Source: a virus
Virus record (IMG/VR): IMGVR_UViG_3300032893_001259
Span: 1 to 40,693 of that record
Length of the DNA: 40,693 bases
Direction: 5' to 3' (one strand)
Shown one piece after another: positions 14,472-22,498 of the stretch; positions within the stretch are counted from its first letter, which is position 1, and each line of letters starts with the position of its first letter. The position numbers were made by a program, and so were the translations under genes. Under the pieces are notes generated by a model. That model had not been told where the DNA came from and did not search any database. It saw only the letters and a list, made by a program, of their open reading frames with translations.

Positions 14472-15167
14472 TTACGCGGCCTCGGTCACGAGCGGTTGGA
14501 CCGGGTAGCTGTCGGCCGGCAACGCGTAGGCCCGGCCGGTCGCCGCGTCCCAGTGCAGGCAGAGCACGCCGCCGTGCGCCTTGATCCGGTGGCCGTGCTC
14601 GGCCAGTTTCCGGCAGAAATAGAGGTCGTCCGTCTCTTTCTGCTGGGTCTGCCCCCCGCGCTCCCGGATCGACGGCCCCGGGCAGTCGGCGTCCACGGTC
14701 AGGAACCACGGCTCCGGCAGGTCGCGGAAGACGCGGGTGCGGATCATCATGCATCCCGTGCCCAGGCCCGCACACGGGAACACGTCGCCCGCCTTCCACC
14801 GCCAGTCCACGCCGCCCCCCAGCGTCTGGAACACGATCGGCTCGGGCTCCGCCGCCTTATTGCAGTAGATCCCGCCTACCACCGCCGTCTCCGGGTCCTC
14901 CCGGAGCACCCGGAGGAGCCGCTTGCAGGCGTAACTGGGCGGGGCCGTGTCGTCGTCGATGAACCACAGGAACTCGGCGCCCTGGTCCAGCGCGTGCTGC
15001 GCGATTTGGTTCCGCGCAACGCCGACCTCGAGGCCCTTGAGGCTCATGTAGGTGACATTGAGCCCCATCGGCCAGTCCTGCGTGGCGAGCGCGAGCGCCC
15101 ACTCCGGCATGACCGGCCGCCCACACAACGGAATCCCCACGGCGAGCCCCGTGTGAATCCCGCTCAT
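14472..15167 (-). CDS. GT-A fold glycosyltransferase (family 2-like)
   Basis: A 231-residue protein that probably transfers a sugar from a nucleotide-sugar donor. It has VGIPLCGRPVMPEWALALAT at the start, VARNQIAQHALDQGAEFLWF, then the DDD metal-binding motif in FIDDDTAPP, AVVGGIYCNK, a conserved GLGTGCMMIRTRVF segment, and ETDDLYFCRKLAEHGHRIKA with an acidic catalytic pair before a final H-x-D near CLHWD. The start at 15167 overlaps the preceding stop (ATGA). Placed among tail genes, it might modify virion proteins or the host surface; the acceptor cannot be deduced. Confidence 0.82.
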   Translation of the reverse strand: MSGIHTGLAVGIPLCGRPVMPEWALALATQDWPMGLNVTYMSLKGLEVGVARNQIAQHALDQGAEFLWFIDDDTAPPSYACKRLLRVLREDPETAVVGGIYCNKAAEPEPIVFQTLGGGVDWRWKAGDVFPCAGLGTGCMMIRTRVFRDLPEPWFLTVDADCPGPSIRERGGQTQQKETDDLYFCRKLAEHGHRIKAHGGVLCLHWDAATGRAYALPADSYPVQPLVTEAA

Positions 15168-15805
15168 ATGGGCACTTCCATCCACGTCATCGTGACGTGG
15201 CCCGTATCGGCGAGCGTCCCGCAGATCACGATCGTGGACCCGGGCGCGATGATGATCGATCCGCCAAAGTCCAGGGCCTGCGCGATGTTGCTGCCCGGCG
15301 CGCCGGCGAAGGTCGTGCTGGTCACGGCGGCCGAATAGAAGGCCTTGAAGAGCACCGGCGCGACCGGCAGCTGGTAGTTGACGCTGCCCGTGGCGACCGA
15401 GCCGGCGCCGGTCGTGGCCGGGCCCAAGGCGTTGTAGATCGTCGCGCCCGTCGTGTTGGTGATGGCGGTCGCCGAGTACGGCGTCACCATGACCCCGGCC
15501 GTGAAGAGCGTGTTGGTGTTCGCCACGATCCCGGTCAGCAACATCTCGGCCTGGATGGGCACGAGGTTCTTCTTCGACGCCGCCGGGTTCGAGATGGCGA
15601 GGCCCGTGCCCGAGGTCGTGGTCAGGGCTTGCGCCGTGAACGTGACGCTCGTCGCGCTCGCGAAAAAGACGTTGCCGCGGTACGCCTGCTCGTAGTACCG
15701 GGCCTGGAGTTCCGATACGGACATCTCGCCCAACTTGCCCTGTCGGGCCTGGGCGATCGTCCCGTCCGAGAGGACTTGGGGGCCGACCTGTCCTTGTAGC
15801 AGCAT
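15164..15805 (-). CDS. virion surface/tail protein, beta-rich
   Basis: A 213-residue protein, Thr/Ala/Val-rich and predicted to be mostly beta strand. It begins MLLQGQVGPQVLSDG and RYYEQAYRGNVFFA, then repeated short strands (TSVTFTAQALTTTSGTGLAI, GTIYNALGP-like) and ends VICGTLADTGHVTMTWMEVP. The composition is like trimeric receptor-binding or decoration proteins. It is in the tail region between a tail-fibre-associated gene and the glycosyltransferase. Exact role unknown. Confidence 0.65.
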   Translation of the reverse strand: MLLQGQVGPQVLSDGTIAQARQGKLGEMSVSELQARYYEQAYRGNVFFASATSVTFTAQALTTTSGTGLAISNPAASKKNLVPIQAEMLLTGIVANTNTLFTAGVMVTPYSATAITNTTGATIYNALGPATTGAGSVATGSVNYQLPVAPVLFKAFYSAAVTSTTFAGAPGSNIAQALDFGGSIIIAPGSTIVICGTLADTGHVTMTWMEVPI

Positions 15806-15819
15806 TGCGGTCTACTCTC

Positions 15820-16185
15820 CTACCCGTTCGTGGGACTGCTATCGCTCTGCCCGCTCGGGCCGCTCAGAAGTTCGGGCTCGAAGTCGTCGGCTTTGGCCCG
15901 GTTGTCCGCGCAGGCGAGCACGACGAGTGCGAGCCGCATGCTACGGAGTTCACGCAAGATGAGTTGTAGGGTTTCGTTCACGGGCGCGGTCTCTCCAATG
16001 AGGATGGCGCCGCTCCCGACGCCGGGCGTCCCGACAAACAGGTGGCCGGTGTCCTCGGCGAAATACAACTCGCCCCACGCCAGCGGCGTGATCGCGCCGC
16101 CCGTCGTCGGGTCGACGCCCGCCACGAGCGCCGCCAGTTGGCTCTGGGCGCCGCGGAGATGTTGGTGGAGGACCAGCCGCGACAT
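15820..16185 (-). CDS. fibre-tip/tropism-determinant-like protein
   Basis: A 121-residue protein whose middle reads PLAWGELYFAEDTGHLFVGT, the GEL(Y/G)F-x-x-DTG-x-LxxG pattern of the N-terminal domain seen in phage tropism determinants and hyaluronidase-like fibre proteins. The C-terminal helix (LQLILRELRSMRLALVVLAC) could trimerise, and the end is acidic and flexible. It directly follows the fibre gene (4-base gap). Confidence 0.6.
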   Translation of the reverse strand: MSRLVLHQHLRGAQSQLAALVAGVDPTTGGAITPLAWGELYFAEDTGHLFVGTPGVGSGAILIGETAPVNETLQLILRELRSMRLALVVLACADNRAKADDFEPELLSGPSGQSDSSPTNG

Positions 16186-16188
16186 GCG

Positions 16189-17301
16189 TTAATACGCCCC
16201 ATAGGTGCCACAGTCCTCAGCGACGGGCGCCGTGAAGGATTGGAGCGGGATGCGGGCCCAGGCGCCGCCCGTGGTCAGCTCTGTGCCGGTATTGAGATAC
16301 AGGTAATTGCTGTCGTAGGTCAAGTCCGAGCCGACGCCGGTCGTGTCGCCCGCGCCGGAGGGCGTGTACTGCCAGGAGCGGGACAAGGGCTCGAGCGTCG
16401 CCCGCACGCCCGCCCCGCCCCACGACTTGGGTTGCGACTGAAACTGGGCGTAGTTGCCGCTCGAGCTGAAGGTGACGGTGCCCAGGAAGCTGACGCTGCC
16501 CGGGAACTGCTGGCCGGCGGCGAAGTTGACCAGCGCGTAGCCGGGGAAGGTCACCGTCCAGTTGCCGTTGCCCGTGGTCCACACGTCGCACGTGTCGTAG
16601 CCGCGGGCCATGACCTGCTGGCCGCTTCCGGAGATCCCGCAGATCGTGTCCGTGCCGTTGGGCGTGAGCAGCGCCTGGGAGCTATTGGCCTGCCCCCAGG
16701 TGCCCACCGCCCAGCAGAGCTTGAGGTACCGCGGGCTGCTGGCCGCGGGGAGCACGACCGTCGGGTAGGTCGAGGCCGTCGTGATCAGGATGAAGGCGTC
16801 GGCGGGCTGGACGGTATAGCTCGACCCCGCACTGAACACGGTCGGCGTCGGGATGGCCCCCGCATACGGCCACTCTTTATTGACGAAGGCCGTGGTGGCG
16901 ATCTTGGTGCTGTTGTCGCCGGTCGCGGGCGTCGGCGCGGCCGCCGTGGTGGTGAACGTGGGGCTGTCGATCGGCGCCGCGCCCGTCACCTGGGCCACGC
17001 TGTAGTCGCCGGTCTGGGCCGTGACGGCGGCGGTGCGACCGAAGACGGAACTGACCGCCCCGCCGCCCGCGGCCGCGACGGTCGAGGCGCTCGTGATCAC
17101 GCCGTCGGCATTGATCACGAGGACCGGGATGTCGGTGCTGTCGCCGTAGGTCCCGGGCGTGACGCCGCTGGCGGACTGCGCGGCCGCGAGCTGGTTGAGC
17201 TGCGTGAGCGCCGCCTCGATCGAGCGGCGGAGGGCGGCCTCGTTCTCCGGATCGTAGCGGCCAGGGGCCCCGGGGAGTTTGATCGGCGGGAGCGTCGTCA
17301 T
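16189..17301 (-). CDS. tail fibre protein
   Basis: A 370-residue protein. Residues ~10-45 form a coiled helix (YDPENEAALRRSIEAALTQL). A collar-type region SVFGRTAAVTAQTGDYSVAQ follows, and then DNSTKIATTAFV, a phrase found repeatedly in phage tail-fibre shafts. The remainder is Gly/Ser/Thr-rich beta strand, ending in a WARIPLQSFTAPVAEDC tip. It probably forms a trimeric spike used in host recognition. Its start overlaps the nozzle-like gene by 4 bases. Confidence 0.8.
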   Translation of the reverse strand: MTTLPPIKLPGAPGRYDPENEAALRRSIEAALTQLNQLAAAQSASGVTPGTYGDSTDIPVLVINADGVITSASTVAAAGGGAVSSVFGRTAAVTAQTGDYSVAQVTGAAPIDSPTFTTTAAAPTPATGDNSTKIATTAFVNKEWPYAGAIPTPTVFSAGSSYTVQPADAFILITTASTYPTVVLPAASSPRYLKLCWAVGTWGQANSSQALLTPNGTDTICGISGSGQQVMARGYDTCDVWTTGNGNWTVTFPGYALVNFAAGQQFPGSVSFLGTVTFSSSGNYAQFQSQPKSWGGAGVRATLEPLSRSWQYTPSGAGDTTGVGSDLTYDSNYLYLNTGTELTTGGAWARIPLQSFTAPVAEDCGTYGAY

Positions 17302-19100
17302 CGTTTTCCGCCTGGGCGGATGCCGAGCCGCATGGTGCCGAGCCGCCAGTCCTGCATGGTCGTCCCGTTCCCCGGCGTCTTGAACTCGAGTTGCACCTGC
17401 CGGGCCGTGAGCCGCACATCGGTCGGGGTGGTGAGCGTCCCGATGGTGGTGGTCACGGGGCTGGGGTCGTTCGGGTACAGCTTGGTGGTCAGGATGAGCG
17501 TCAGCCCGCCGCCCTGGTTCTGGTCCGGCACGACGCGGTCGATCTTCATGAGTCGCTCGCCGCGCGCCGAGCGGCCCCAGCCCTGCACGTCGCCCGAGCC
17601 GATCTCGATCGGGCCGGTCGTCAGGTAGGGCGTGATCGCGCCCACAACGCCGGTATTGGGCAATTCGTGCTGCTGGATCAGGCCCAGCGTGTCGACCATG
17701 AGCGGGTACTGGATGACGCCGGCCCCGATCCCGCAGGTGCGCGCCAGCCGGCCGGTGGACCAGTGGTGCTCGACCGTGTTGTAGATGACGTAGGAATTGA
17801 TCTCGTTAACGGGGCCCACCGTGCTATTGGGATAGAACCACCAGACCTCGTTGTATTGCGGCACCGCCATCGCCCAGATTTTGGCGCGCTGGATGTCGGT
17901 GATGTTCCCAAATACGGTATCGCTCACATCGCACGGGATCGGCTGGACGTAGCCGTTGTACATGTAGAAATTGCCGCGCCCCATCCAGTAGGCGTTGCCG
18001 TTCAGGATCACCTTGGCGTTGGGCGCGATGAGCCCGCAGTTGTCGCCGCCCTGGATGAACCCGTAGACCAGCGTGCCGCCGACGTAGTACATGCGCCAGA
18101 GGTCGGCGTCGGTCCAGATCAGGGTCTCGCTCTTGGTCGCGGCGCCCGCCAGAATGCGCCCTCTCGTGGTGAGGGGGAAGGACCCGGCGCTATTGGAGAT
18201 CAGGCCGCCCCAGACCGCATAGGTCTCCTGGCTCGCCCACTGCACGGTGCGCGGATCGCCCGCGCCCAAGGCCACCAGGAACTTCTCGGGCGTCACCACG
18301 ACGGCGCGGCACAAGGGGGCCTGGTTGGCCGTGCCGGTGACCGCCGTGCCATTCGTGATCGTGGCGGGGACTGTGGGCAGGATCGACACCGTCACTTGAT
18401 TGCCGGACGCGGTGGCGTTGGCCGTCGCCGTATACTGGGTCCCACTGACAGTGAAGGTCTGGCCCTGGAGCAGCGTGCCGGTCATCGTGGTGGCCCCGAG
18501 CACGATGCTACTGGCGCCGCCCGACGTGCTCCCGACGGTCACGATCGGGCCCGTGGTGGTGAGCGCCCACGTCGGTGTGGCCGCCGGGGTCCCCGTGGCG
18601 GCCGGCCAGACATACAGTTTCTGGTCGCTCGTGCATACGGCCGCCAAGTAGTTCCCGAACGCGTCCATGGTCCACGTATCGGGGTCGATCGTGATGAGGC
18701 CGACCGCACCGACATTGTAGAGCCCGGAGCCATAGGTCGCGCTGCCGTAGGCGCCCGGGACCGTTGTGCCCGCGTCGACCAAGCCCGTCGTAAAGCCCGA
18801 TGGCGTCTCGTCGTAGAGGATCCCGCCAGCGATACAGTAGAGCTTGGACGTCGTACCGAAGGCCATGAGGAGGCTGCCGTCGCTCTGCCGCCACGCTAAG
18901 GCGCCCCGGCCCATCCCGGACAGGGTGGCGAAGTCGGCGCCGTTCGCGTCCGTCGCCTGCGCCCAGCCCTTGACGTTCTGGACGGTGCCCTGGAAGAAGC
19001 GGACGAGTTGGCCCGTGTTCCACCGGCCGGCGGCCTGGTACGTCGTGCCGTTCTGGTACATGCCGGGCGGCAGCGTGATCGGGAAGAGGAGTTCTTCCAT
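17298..19100 (-). CDS. tail nozzle / stabilization-type protein
   Basis: A 600-residue beta-rich protein with the start pattern PITLPPGMYQNGTTYQAAGR, NTGQLVRF and VKGWAQATD, as seen in phage stabilization (P22 gp10-like) and nozzle proteins that close the short tail. The later part has VSDTVFGNITDIQRAKIWAM and PQYNEVWWFYP, also typical. A module at residues about 195-255 (GQTFTVSGTQYTATANATAS and nearby) looks inserted and has relatives in two other virion proteins here. Located between the lysis group and the fibre gene. Confidence 0.78.
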   Translation of the reverse strand: MEELLFPITLPPGMYQNGTTYQAAGRWNTGQLVRFFQGTVQNVKGWAQATDANGADFATLSGMGRGALAWRQSDGSLLMAFGTTSKLYCIAGGILYDETPSGFTTGLVDAGTTVPGAYGSATYGSGLYNVGAVGLITIDPDTWTMDAFGNYLAAVCTSDQKLYVWPAATGTPAATPTWALTTTGPIVTVGSTSGGASSIVLGATTMTGTLLQGQTFTVSGTQYTATANATASGNQVTVSILPTVPATITNGTAVTGTANQAPLCRAVVVTPEKFLVALGAGDPRTVQWASQETYAVWGGLISNSAGSFPLTTRGRILAGAATKSETLIWTDADLWRMYYVGGTLVYGFIQGGDNCGLIAPNAKVILNGNAYWMGRGNFYMYNGYVQPIPCDVSDTVFGNITDIQRAKIWAMAVPQYNEVWWFYPNSTVGPVNEINSYVIYNTVEHHWSTGRLARTCGIGAGVIQYPLMVDTLGLIQQHELPNTGVVGAITPYLTTGPIEIGSGDVQGWGRSARGERLMKIDRVVPDQNQGGGLTLILTTKLYPNDPSPVTTTIGTLTTPTDVRLTARQVQLEFKTPGNGTTMQDWRLGTMRLGIRPGGKR

Positions 19101-19103
19101 GGC

Positions 19104-19586
19104 TTACGCGGCCCCGACGGCCGCCCAGACGGCGGGGAGGCCGCCCGAGGCGTAGAGCGTGCGGGCCTCATCCGAGGGCGACGCACGGCACTTCCCCCAC
19201 TGGAAGTGCGGCATGTCCGGGAAGGTCGTCCAGTCCCCACCCCAGCTGCATCCGGCCGACACGAAGGCGGCCGCGACGGGCGTGTACCACGACGGGTCGC
19301 CGCCCGTGAGGCTGCCGTCACTCTGCCGGGTGGGCCACACGGCCCAGCCCCGCGCCCTGGAGATGACGTCGACTGCGAGGCCGTACCCGTGCCACGAGGA
19401 GAGCACGCTGGCCGCCTTGCTCGCGCCCCGCTCGAAATACAGCGTCTGGAGGGCCTGCGACCGGAGGGACTCATAGACGTAGGCGTCGACCGTGAGGCTC
19501 GACAGGGCCACCAGCACAGCCGCCCGGAACTGGGGCGCCAGGCCGTCCAGCGAGCTGACGACGACGAGATCGCTCGGGCTGCTCAT
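19104..19586 (-). CDS. M15 (VanY-like) peptidase endolysin
   Basis: A 160-residue zinc peptidase that would cut the peptide stems of host peptidoglycan. The M15 signature is complete: Ser-x-His-x6-Asp with His66 and Asp73 (SSWHGYGLAVDV) and the C-terminal DMPHFQW with His127 and Asp124. W-G-G-D-W sits just before. The ATG at 19586 overlaps the stop of the preceding TM-protein gene (ATGA). The longer upstream form is a shadow. Without signal peptide, it should need a holin, and small TM proteins lie immediately upstream. There is no separate cell-wall binding domain. Confidence 0.88.
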   Translation of the reverse strand: MSSPSDLVVVSSLDGLAPQFRAAVLVALSSLTVDAYVYESLRSQALQTLYFERGASKAASVLSSWHGYGLAVDVISRARGWAVWPTRQSDGSLTGGDPSWYTPVAAAFVSAGCSWGGDWTTFPDMPHFQWGKCRASPSDEARTLYASGGLPAVWAAVGAA

Positions 19587-19849
19587 GCGCCCCCCGCGTG
19601 GGCCGACTCTGGCGGCGGCCCGTGGTCCCCGTCGTGCCGCGCGAGCCAGCCCTGGATGGGCGACCCGTCGCGGAGGCCCAGGCATGAGGTCACGAGGCCG
19701 GCCGTGACGCCCAGGACGCCCGCATCCGGGCCCCAGAACATCTTGACGATGAAGGCCAGCGTGAGGGCCAGCGCGCACACCCGGCTCGCGGAGGCGCTGG
19801 CGCCGTCGGCCGAGACCACGGTCGAGGAGACGAAGTGCCAGAGCTTCAT
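19583..19849 (-). CDS. holin-like membrane protein
   Basis: An 88-residue protein from ATG 19849 (overlapping the preceding stop; 19855 also possible). It has two hydrophobic segments (VCALALTLAFIVKMFW and AGVLGVTAGLVTSCLGL) separated by a short loop and a polar, His/Gly-rich tail. The position directly before the endolysin gene makes it the best holin candidate, but the family is not recognised. Confidence 0.6.
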   Translation of the reverse strand: MKLWHFVSSTVVSADGASASASRVCALALTLAFIVKMFWGPDAGVLGVTAGLVTSCLGLRDGSPIQGWLARHDGDHGPPPESAHAGGA

Positions 19850-20088
19850 GGGCACTCGGCCGCTTTGCAGACGTGGGCGCGGAGCAAGTGTACCACGGTA
19901 TCCTGCCGGGCCCCGATCCGCGCCAACTCATGCTCCTGGTGCGTGATCTGGCTCTCCAAGCTGGCCACTGCCTGCCCGAACCGGAAGGCCCCAGCCACGA
20001 GCGTGCCCGCGAGGCCGACCCAGCCGGCCAGCCGGAGGACGGTCGCCTGTGAGATTCGGTAGGACTGCGGGCTGCGCGGCGCGAACAC
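19846..20088 (-). CDS. small TM protein with coiled coil
   Basis: An 80-residue frame with GTG start two bases after the previous stop. It has a basic start, one membrane segment (AGWVGLAGTLVAGAFRF), then a helix that looks coiled (QAVASLESQITHQEHELARI) and a C-terminal part with two Cys. Layout resembles an inner-membrane spanin or another lysis accessory. The overlap with both neighbours supports it. The long upstream frame is a shadow of two other genes. Confidence 0.5.
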   Translation of the reverse strand: MFAPRSPQSYRISQATVLRLAGWVGLAGTLVAGAFRFGQAVASLESQITHQEHELARIGARQDTVVHLLRAHVCKAAECP

Positions 20089-20090
20089 GG

Positions 20091-20405
20091 TCAGGCCCGC
20101 TCGCCCAATGTGGCCTGGATCGCCGCGAGCTGCTTGTCGACGTCCCGCTGCCACTGCATGAGGGTATTGGCCTGCGACCGGGCGCTCTCGATGTAGATGT
20201 CCATGTCGGTCTTGATGCTGCCCACCTGCTCCGCGAGGCCCCGCACCTCTTGGGCGAGGGCCCCACTGGCGCGCACGGCGTTCGCCCCGGTCCGGAGCAC
20301 GGAGAAGATGATCCCGCAGGCGGCGCACCCCGCGGTGAAAATCTGTGCCCACTGCGCGGCCGACCCCGAGCCGATGGCCACCAGCGTTCCCCAGACGGTC
20401 GCCAT
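20091..20405 (-). CDS. membrane-anchored helical protein, lysis group
   Basis: A 104-residue protein with one N-terminal hydrophobic stretch (WAQIFTAGCAACGIIFSVLR) and a long polar helix (LAEQVGSIKTDMDIYIESAR; WQRDVDKQLAAIQATL) that is probably coiled. It may be a holin or a spanin-like part of the lysis set; the order TM then periplasmic coil fits the latter. Directly follows a surface protein gene. Confidence 0.55.
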   Translation of the reverse strand: MATVWGTLVAIGSGSAAQWAQIFTAGCAACGIIFSVLRTGANAVRASGALAQEVRGLAEQVGSIKTDMDIYIESARSQANTLMQWQRDVDKQLAAIQATLGERA

Positions 20406-20825
20406 CTAGCCGCAGTTCCCGTAGTAGGCGCTCCATCCATTCGAGGCCATGGACGAGGTCACCACGCCATCGGCGCGGACGACTTGGAGCGTGTAGGTAT
20501 AGCTGATCAGGTACTCGAGGATGGACTGCTTGTACGGGATCGCGTCCGAGATGAGCGATGTGCTGAGCGGCCCGGACCAGATCGTTGTGGGGCCGACGGG
20601 CGTCCCCGAGATCGTGCCGCTCCGATTCACGCGGAGCGAGTACCCCGTCGTGCCGCCCGGCACCGTCAGACTCCATCCCACGAGCACGGACGCGTCTGCG
20701 ACCAATCGGCCTTGTGAGCACTGGCCGACGCCGCCCTGCTGCGCGGTCACGCTATTGATCGTCGGCGCAGGCGGGAAGGTCGAGGCGGGCGTCCCCGGCG
20801 CCAATAGCATCAGCAAGAGGCTCAT
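20406..20825 (-). CDS. Ig/fibronectin-like surface protein
   Basis: A 139-residue beta protein. A hydrophobic start (SLLLMLLAPGTPAS) could be a signal-like segment. After that comes a fold resembling fibronectin type III/Ig (WSLTVPGGTTGYSLRVNRSG, then YTYTLQVVRADGVVTSS). Two Cys residues are spaced far apart. It is likely a virion appendage or adhesin-like protein, but no named family is recognised. Confidence 0.55.
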   Translation of the reverse strand: MSLLLMLLAPGTPASTFPPAPTINSVTAQQGGVGQCSQGRLVADASVLVGWSLTVPGGTTGYSLRVNRSGTISGTPVGPTTIWSGPLSTSLISDAIPYKQSILEYLISYTYTLQVVRADGVVTSSMASNGWSAYYGNCG

Positions 20826-20971
20826 CTATCCTTCCGGAGCGCCACGAAGAGCCCGACGCCGACGAAGATGGCGCCCATGACGGCCGCCATGATGTCGTCG
20901 GACTGGTGGAAATAGACGAAACTCCCGATGCCGACGAGCACGAAGACGAGGCCCAGTCCGCGTTGCGCCAT
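20822..20971 (-). CDS. tiny two-TM membrane protein
   Basis: A 49-residue protein, shorter than the usual ORF cut-off. It has two hydrophobic segments (GLGLVFVLVGIGSFVYF; AAVMGAIFVGVGLFVAL) joined by a short polar turn, and ends in a basic RKDR. Its ATG lies 3 bases after the stop of the upstream protein and its stop overlaps the next ATG (ATGA). The clean hydrophobic pattern makes chance unlikely. It could be a small holin-type or envelope protein. Confidence 0.6.
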   Translation of the reverse strand: MAQRGLGLVFVLVGIGSFVYFHQSDDIMAAVMGAIFVGVGLFVALRKDR

Positions 20972-20974
20972 GGG

Positions 20975-21499
20975 TCAGCTCACGTTCAGGCTGTAGCCGG
21001 TGCACCGCCACGTGGTGCCGTTGTCGTCGGAGCAGAGGACGGTCATGTCCGTCTTGCCCGACCCGGACCACGTGGGCTGCACCCCGCCCGGCCACTTGAC
21101 CGAGGCGGGCCACGTCAGCGTGATCGCGCCGCCCGCGCCGGAGAGCCGGAACGCGCACACGATGACGTTGCCGCCTGAGGCCGTGGCCGCGGGGACATTG
21201 GTGAAGGTGAACGTCGTCGAGCCCGAGAAGGTGAGCGCGAAGTAGTTGGCGACGGAGAGGTCCAGGTTGGTCGCGCCGGTCACCCCCGTCTGCGTGCTCG
21301 CATCGGCGGTCGCCGTCTTGAGGTCCAGGCGGCCCGAGAGCGTGCCCCCAGCGAGCGGGAGCGCCGCATTGGCCACGCCCGAGACCGCGTAGACGGTCGA
21401 GTCGATCGCGTCCAGGTCGGCGTTGAGGTCGGTGCCCCAGTTGTTGTTGTCGCCCCCAACGGTGGGCTTGGTCCAGCCGTAATTGGTCGTTGTGCTCAT
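20975..21499 (-). CDS. tail appendage protein
   Basis: A 174-residue protein with a typical phage start NYGWTKPTVGGDNNNWGTDL, NADLDAID, a fibre-type phrase LAGGTLSGRLDLKTA, and a beta-rich end with WPASVKWPGG and DDNGTTWRCTGY. That combination is found in short tail-fibre or appendage proteins of many uncultured phages. Its position is after the adaptor gene. Confidence 0.72.
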   Translation of the reverse strand: MSTTTNYGWTKPTVGGDNNNWGTDLNADLDAIDSTVYAVSGVANAALPLAGGTLSGRLDLKTATADASTQTGVTGATNLDLSVANYFALTFSGSTTFTFTNVPAATASGGNVIVCAFRLSGAGGAITLTWPASVKWPGGVQPTWSGSGKTDMTVLCSDDNGTTWRCTGYSLNVS

Positions 21500-21518
21500 G
21501 GGCTCACCTTATCCTTGA

Positions 21519-22187
21519 TCACCACGGTACGGTGAATCCGTTGTAGGGGAGCCGCGGCAGCCGCGTCCCCGCGCCCAACTCTTCGCGTTCCTTCACGATC
21601 TCCAGGTCGTCGAGCGCGTCCTGGAACCGCTGCTGCCAGAGCGGGAGTCGCTCGTCGTGCTCCATGTACGTCTCCATCTCAGCCAGCGTGCCATACAGGT
21701 ACAGGTCCGGCGACTCGGTAAAAATCAGGTTCGTGGTATTGGTGGCCGAGAGCGGCACCAGGAACTGGTAGTAGGTGATGTCGGCGGTGTACGTCGAGTC
21801 GGGCGGGGGCACGAGGATGATGTTGCCCCCGGAGATGACGCTGGCGTAGCGCGGCCGACCCGCGACGTCGGCATACATCGCCCGGTAGTCGGCCAGCGTC
21901 GTCGGCGTGACGATCGTGATGTCGCTGTCGTTGGTCGGGTCGCCCGTGATGAGCCGGATCGAGCGCAACTCTTTACAGTCGCTGGGCAACTGGCACTGCT
22001 CGGCGCCGAGCGTGATCGTGGCCCGCACGGTGACGCGGCGGAGTTTCCGCTGGATCTTGGCCTCGCACAGCGTGATGCCGTCCTGGATCGGATTGGTGGT
22101 GTTCCCGGCCGGGATGGTCAGCAGGTCGCCCCGGTTCATGAACTGGGCGACCGTGGTCTGGAGCGAGGCATAGTCGACGATGGCCAC
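21519..22187 (-). CDS. head-tail adaptor (tail tubular A-like)
   Basis: A 222-residue protein that resembles the adaptor connecting portal and tail in SU10-like phages. It begins IVDYASLQTTVAQFMNRGD, has ITLCEAKIQRKLR, the phrase LPSDCKELRSIRL, a strand ISGGNIILVPPP and the segment YYQFLVPLSATNTTNLI before a helical YLYGTLAEMETYMEHDERL close. It is in the expected place after the capsid. The ATG overlaps the previous gene's last base. Confidence 0.82.
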   Translation of the reverse strand: MAIVDYASLQTTVAQFMNRGDLLTIPAGNTTNPIQDGITLCEAKIQRKLRRVTVRATITLGAEQCQLPSDCKELRSIRLITGDPTNDSDITIVTPTTLADYRAMYADVAGRPRYASVISGGNIILVPPPDSTYTADITYYQFLVPLSATNTTNLIFTESPDLYLYGTLAEMETYMEHDERLPLWQQRFQDALDDLEIVKEREELGAGTRLPRLPYNGFTVPW

Positions 22188-22498
22188 TAGAGGCGCTCCG
22201 TATTGGTCCTGAAGTACCGGTTGTCCGGGTCACGCAGCCATGCGCGGAAGCGTGGCTCGTCGTCCAGGATGCCACGCCGCTTGAGGTCGGTGTAGATGGC
22301 GAGCGGGAGGCTGGCCACGCGGCGGGTCTCGGCCCGGGGCCGATAGGTCTCGGTGTTGGCCAGGTACTTGTTGGCCTCGACCAGCGCCGTGACGTCGGTC
22401 ACCGTCTCGATCGTGGCCTGATCGGTCACGTCGTCGTAGTGAAAGAGCCGCGTGATGCCCATCTCGGGGTTCGAGTCAAACGGACGCGTCGAGATCAT
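22187..22498 (-). CDS. small head-completion or connector protein
   Basis: A 103-residue soluble protein lying between the two-TM gene and the adaptor. It begins with TRPFDSNPEMGITRLFHYDD and ends FRAWLRDPDNRYFRTNTERL. Placement directly before the adaptor is consistent with a structural role. I recall short proteins of similar start in related phages but cannot name the family. Confidence 0.6.
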   Translation of the reverse strand: MISTRPFDSNPEMGITRLFHYDDVTDQATIETVTDVTALVEANKYLANTETYRPRAETRRVASLPLAIYTDLKRRGILDDEPRFRAWLRDPDNRYFRTNTERL

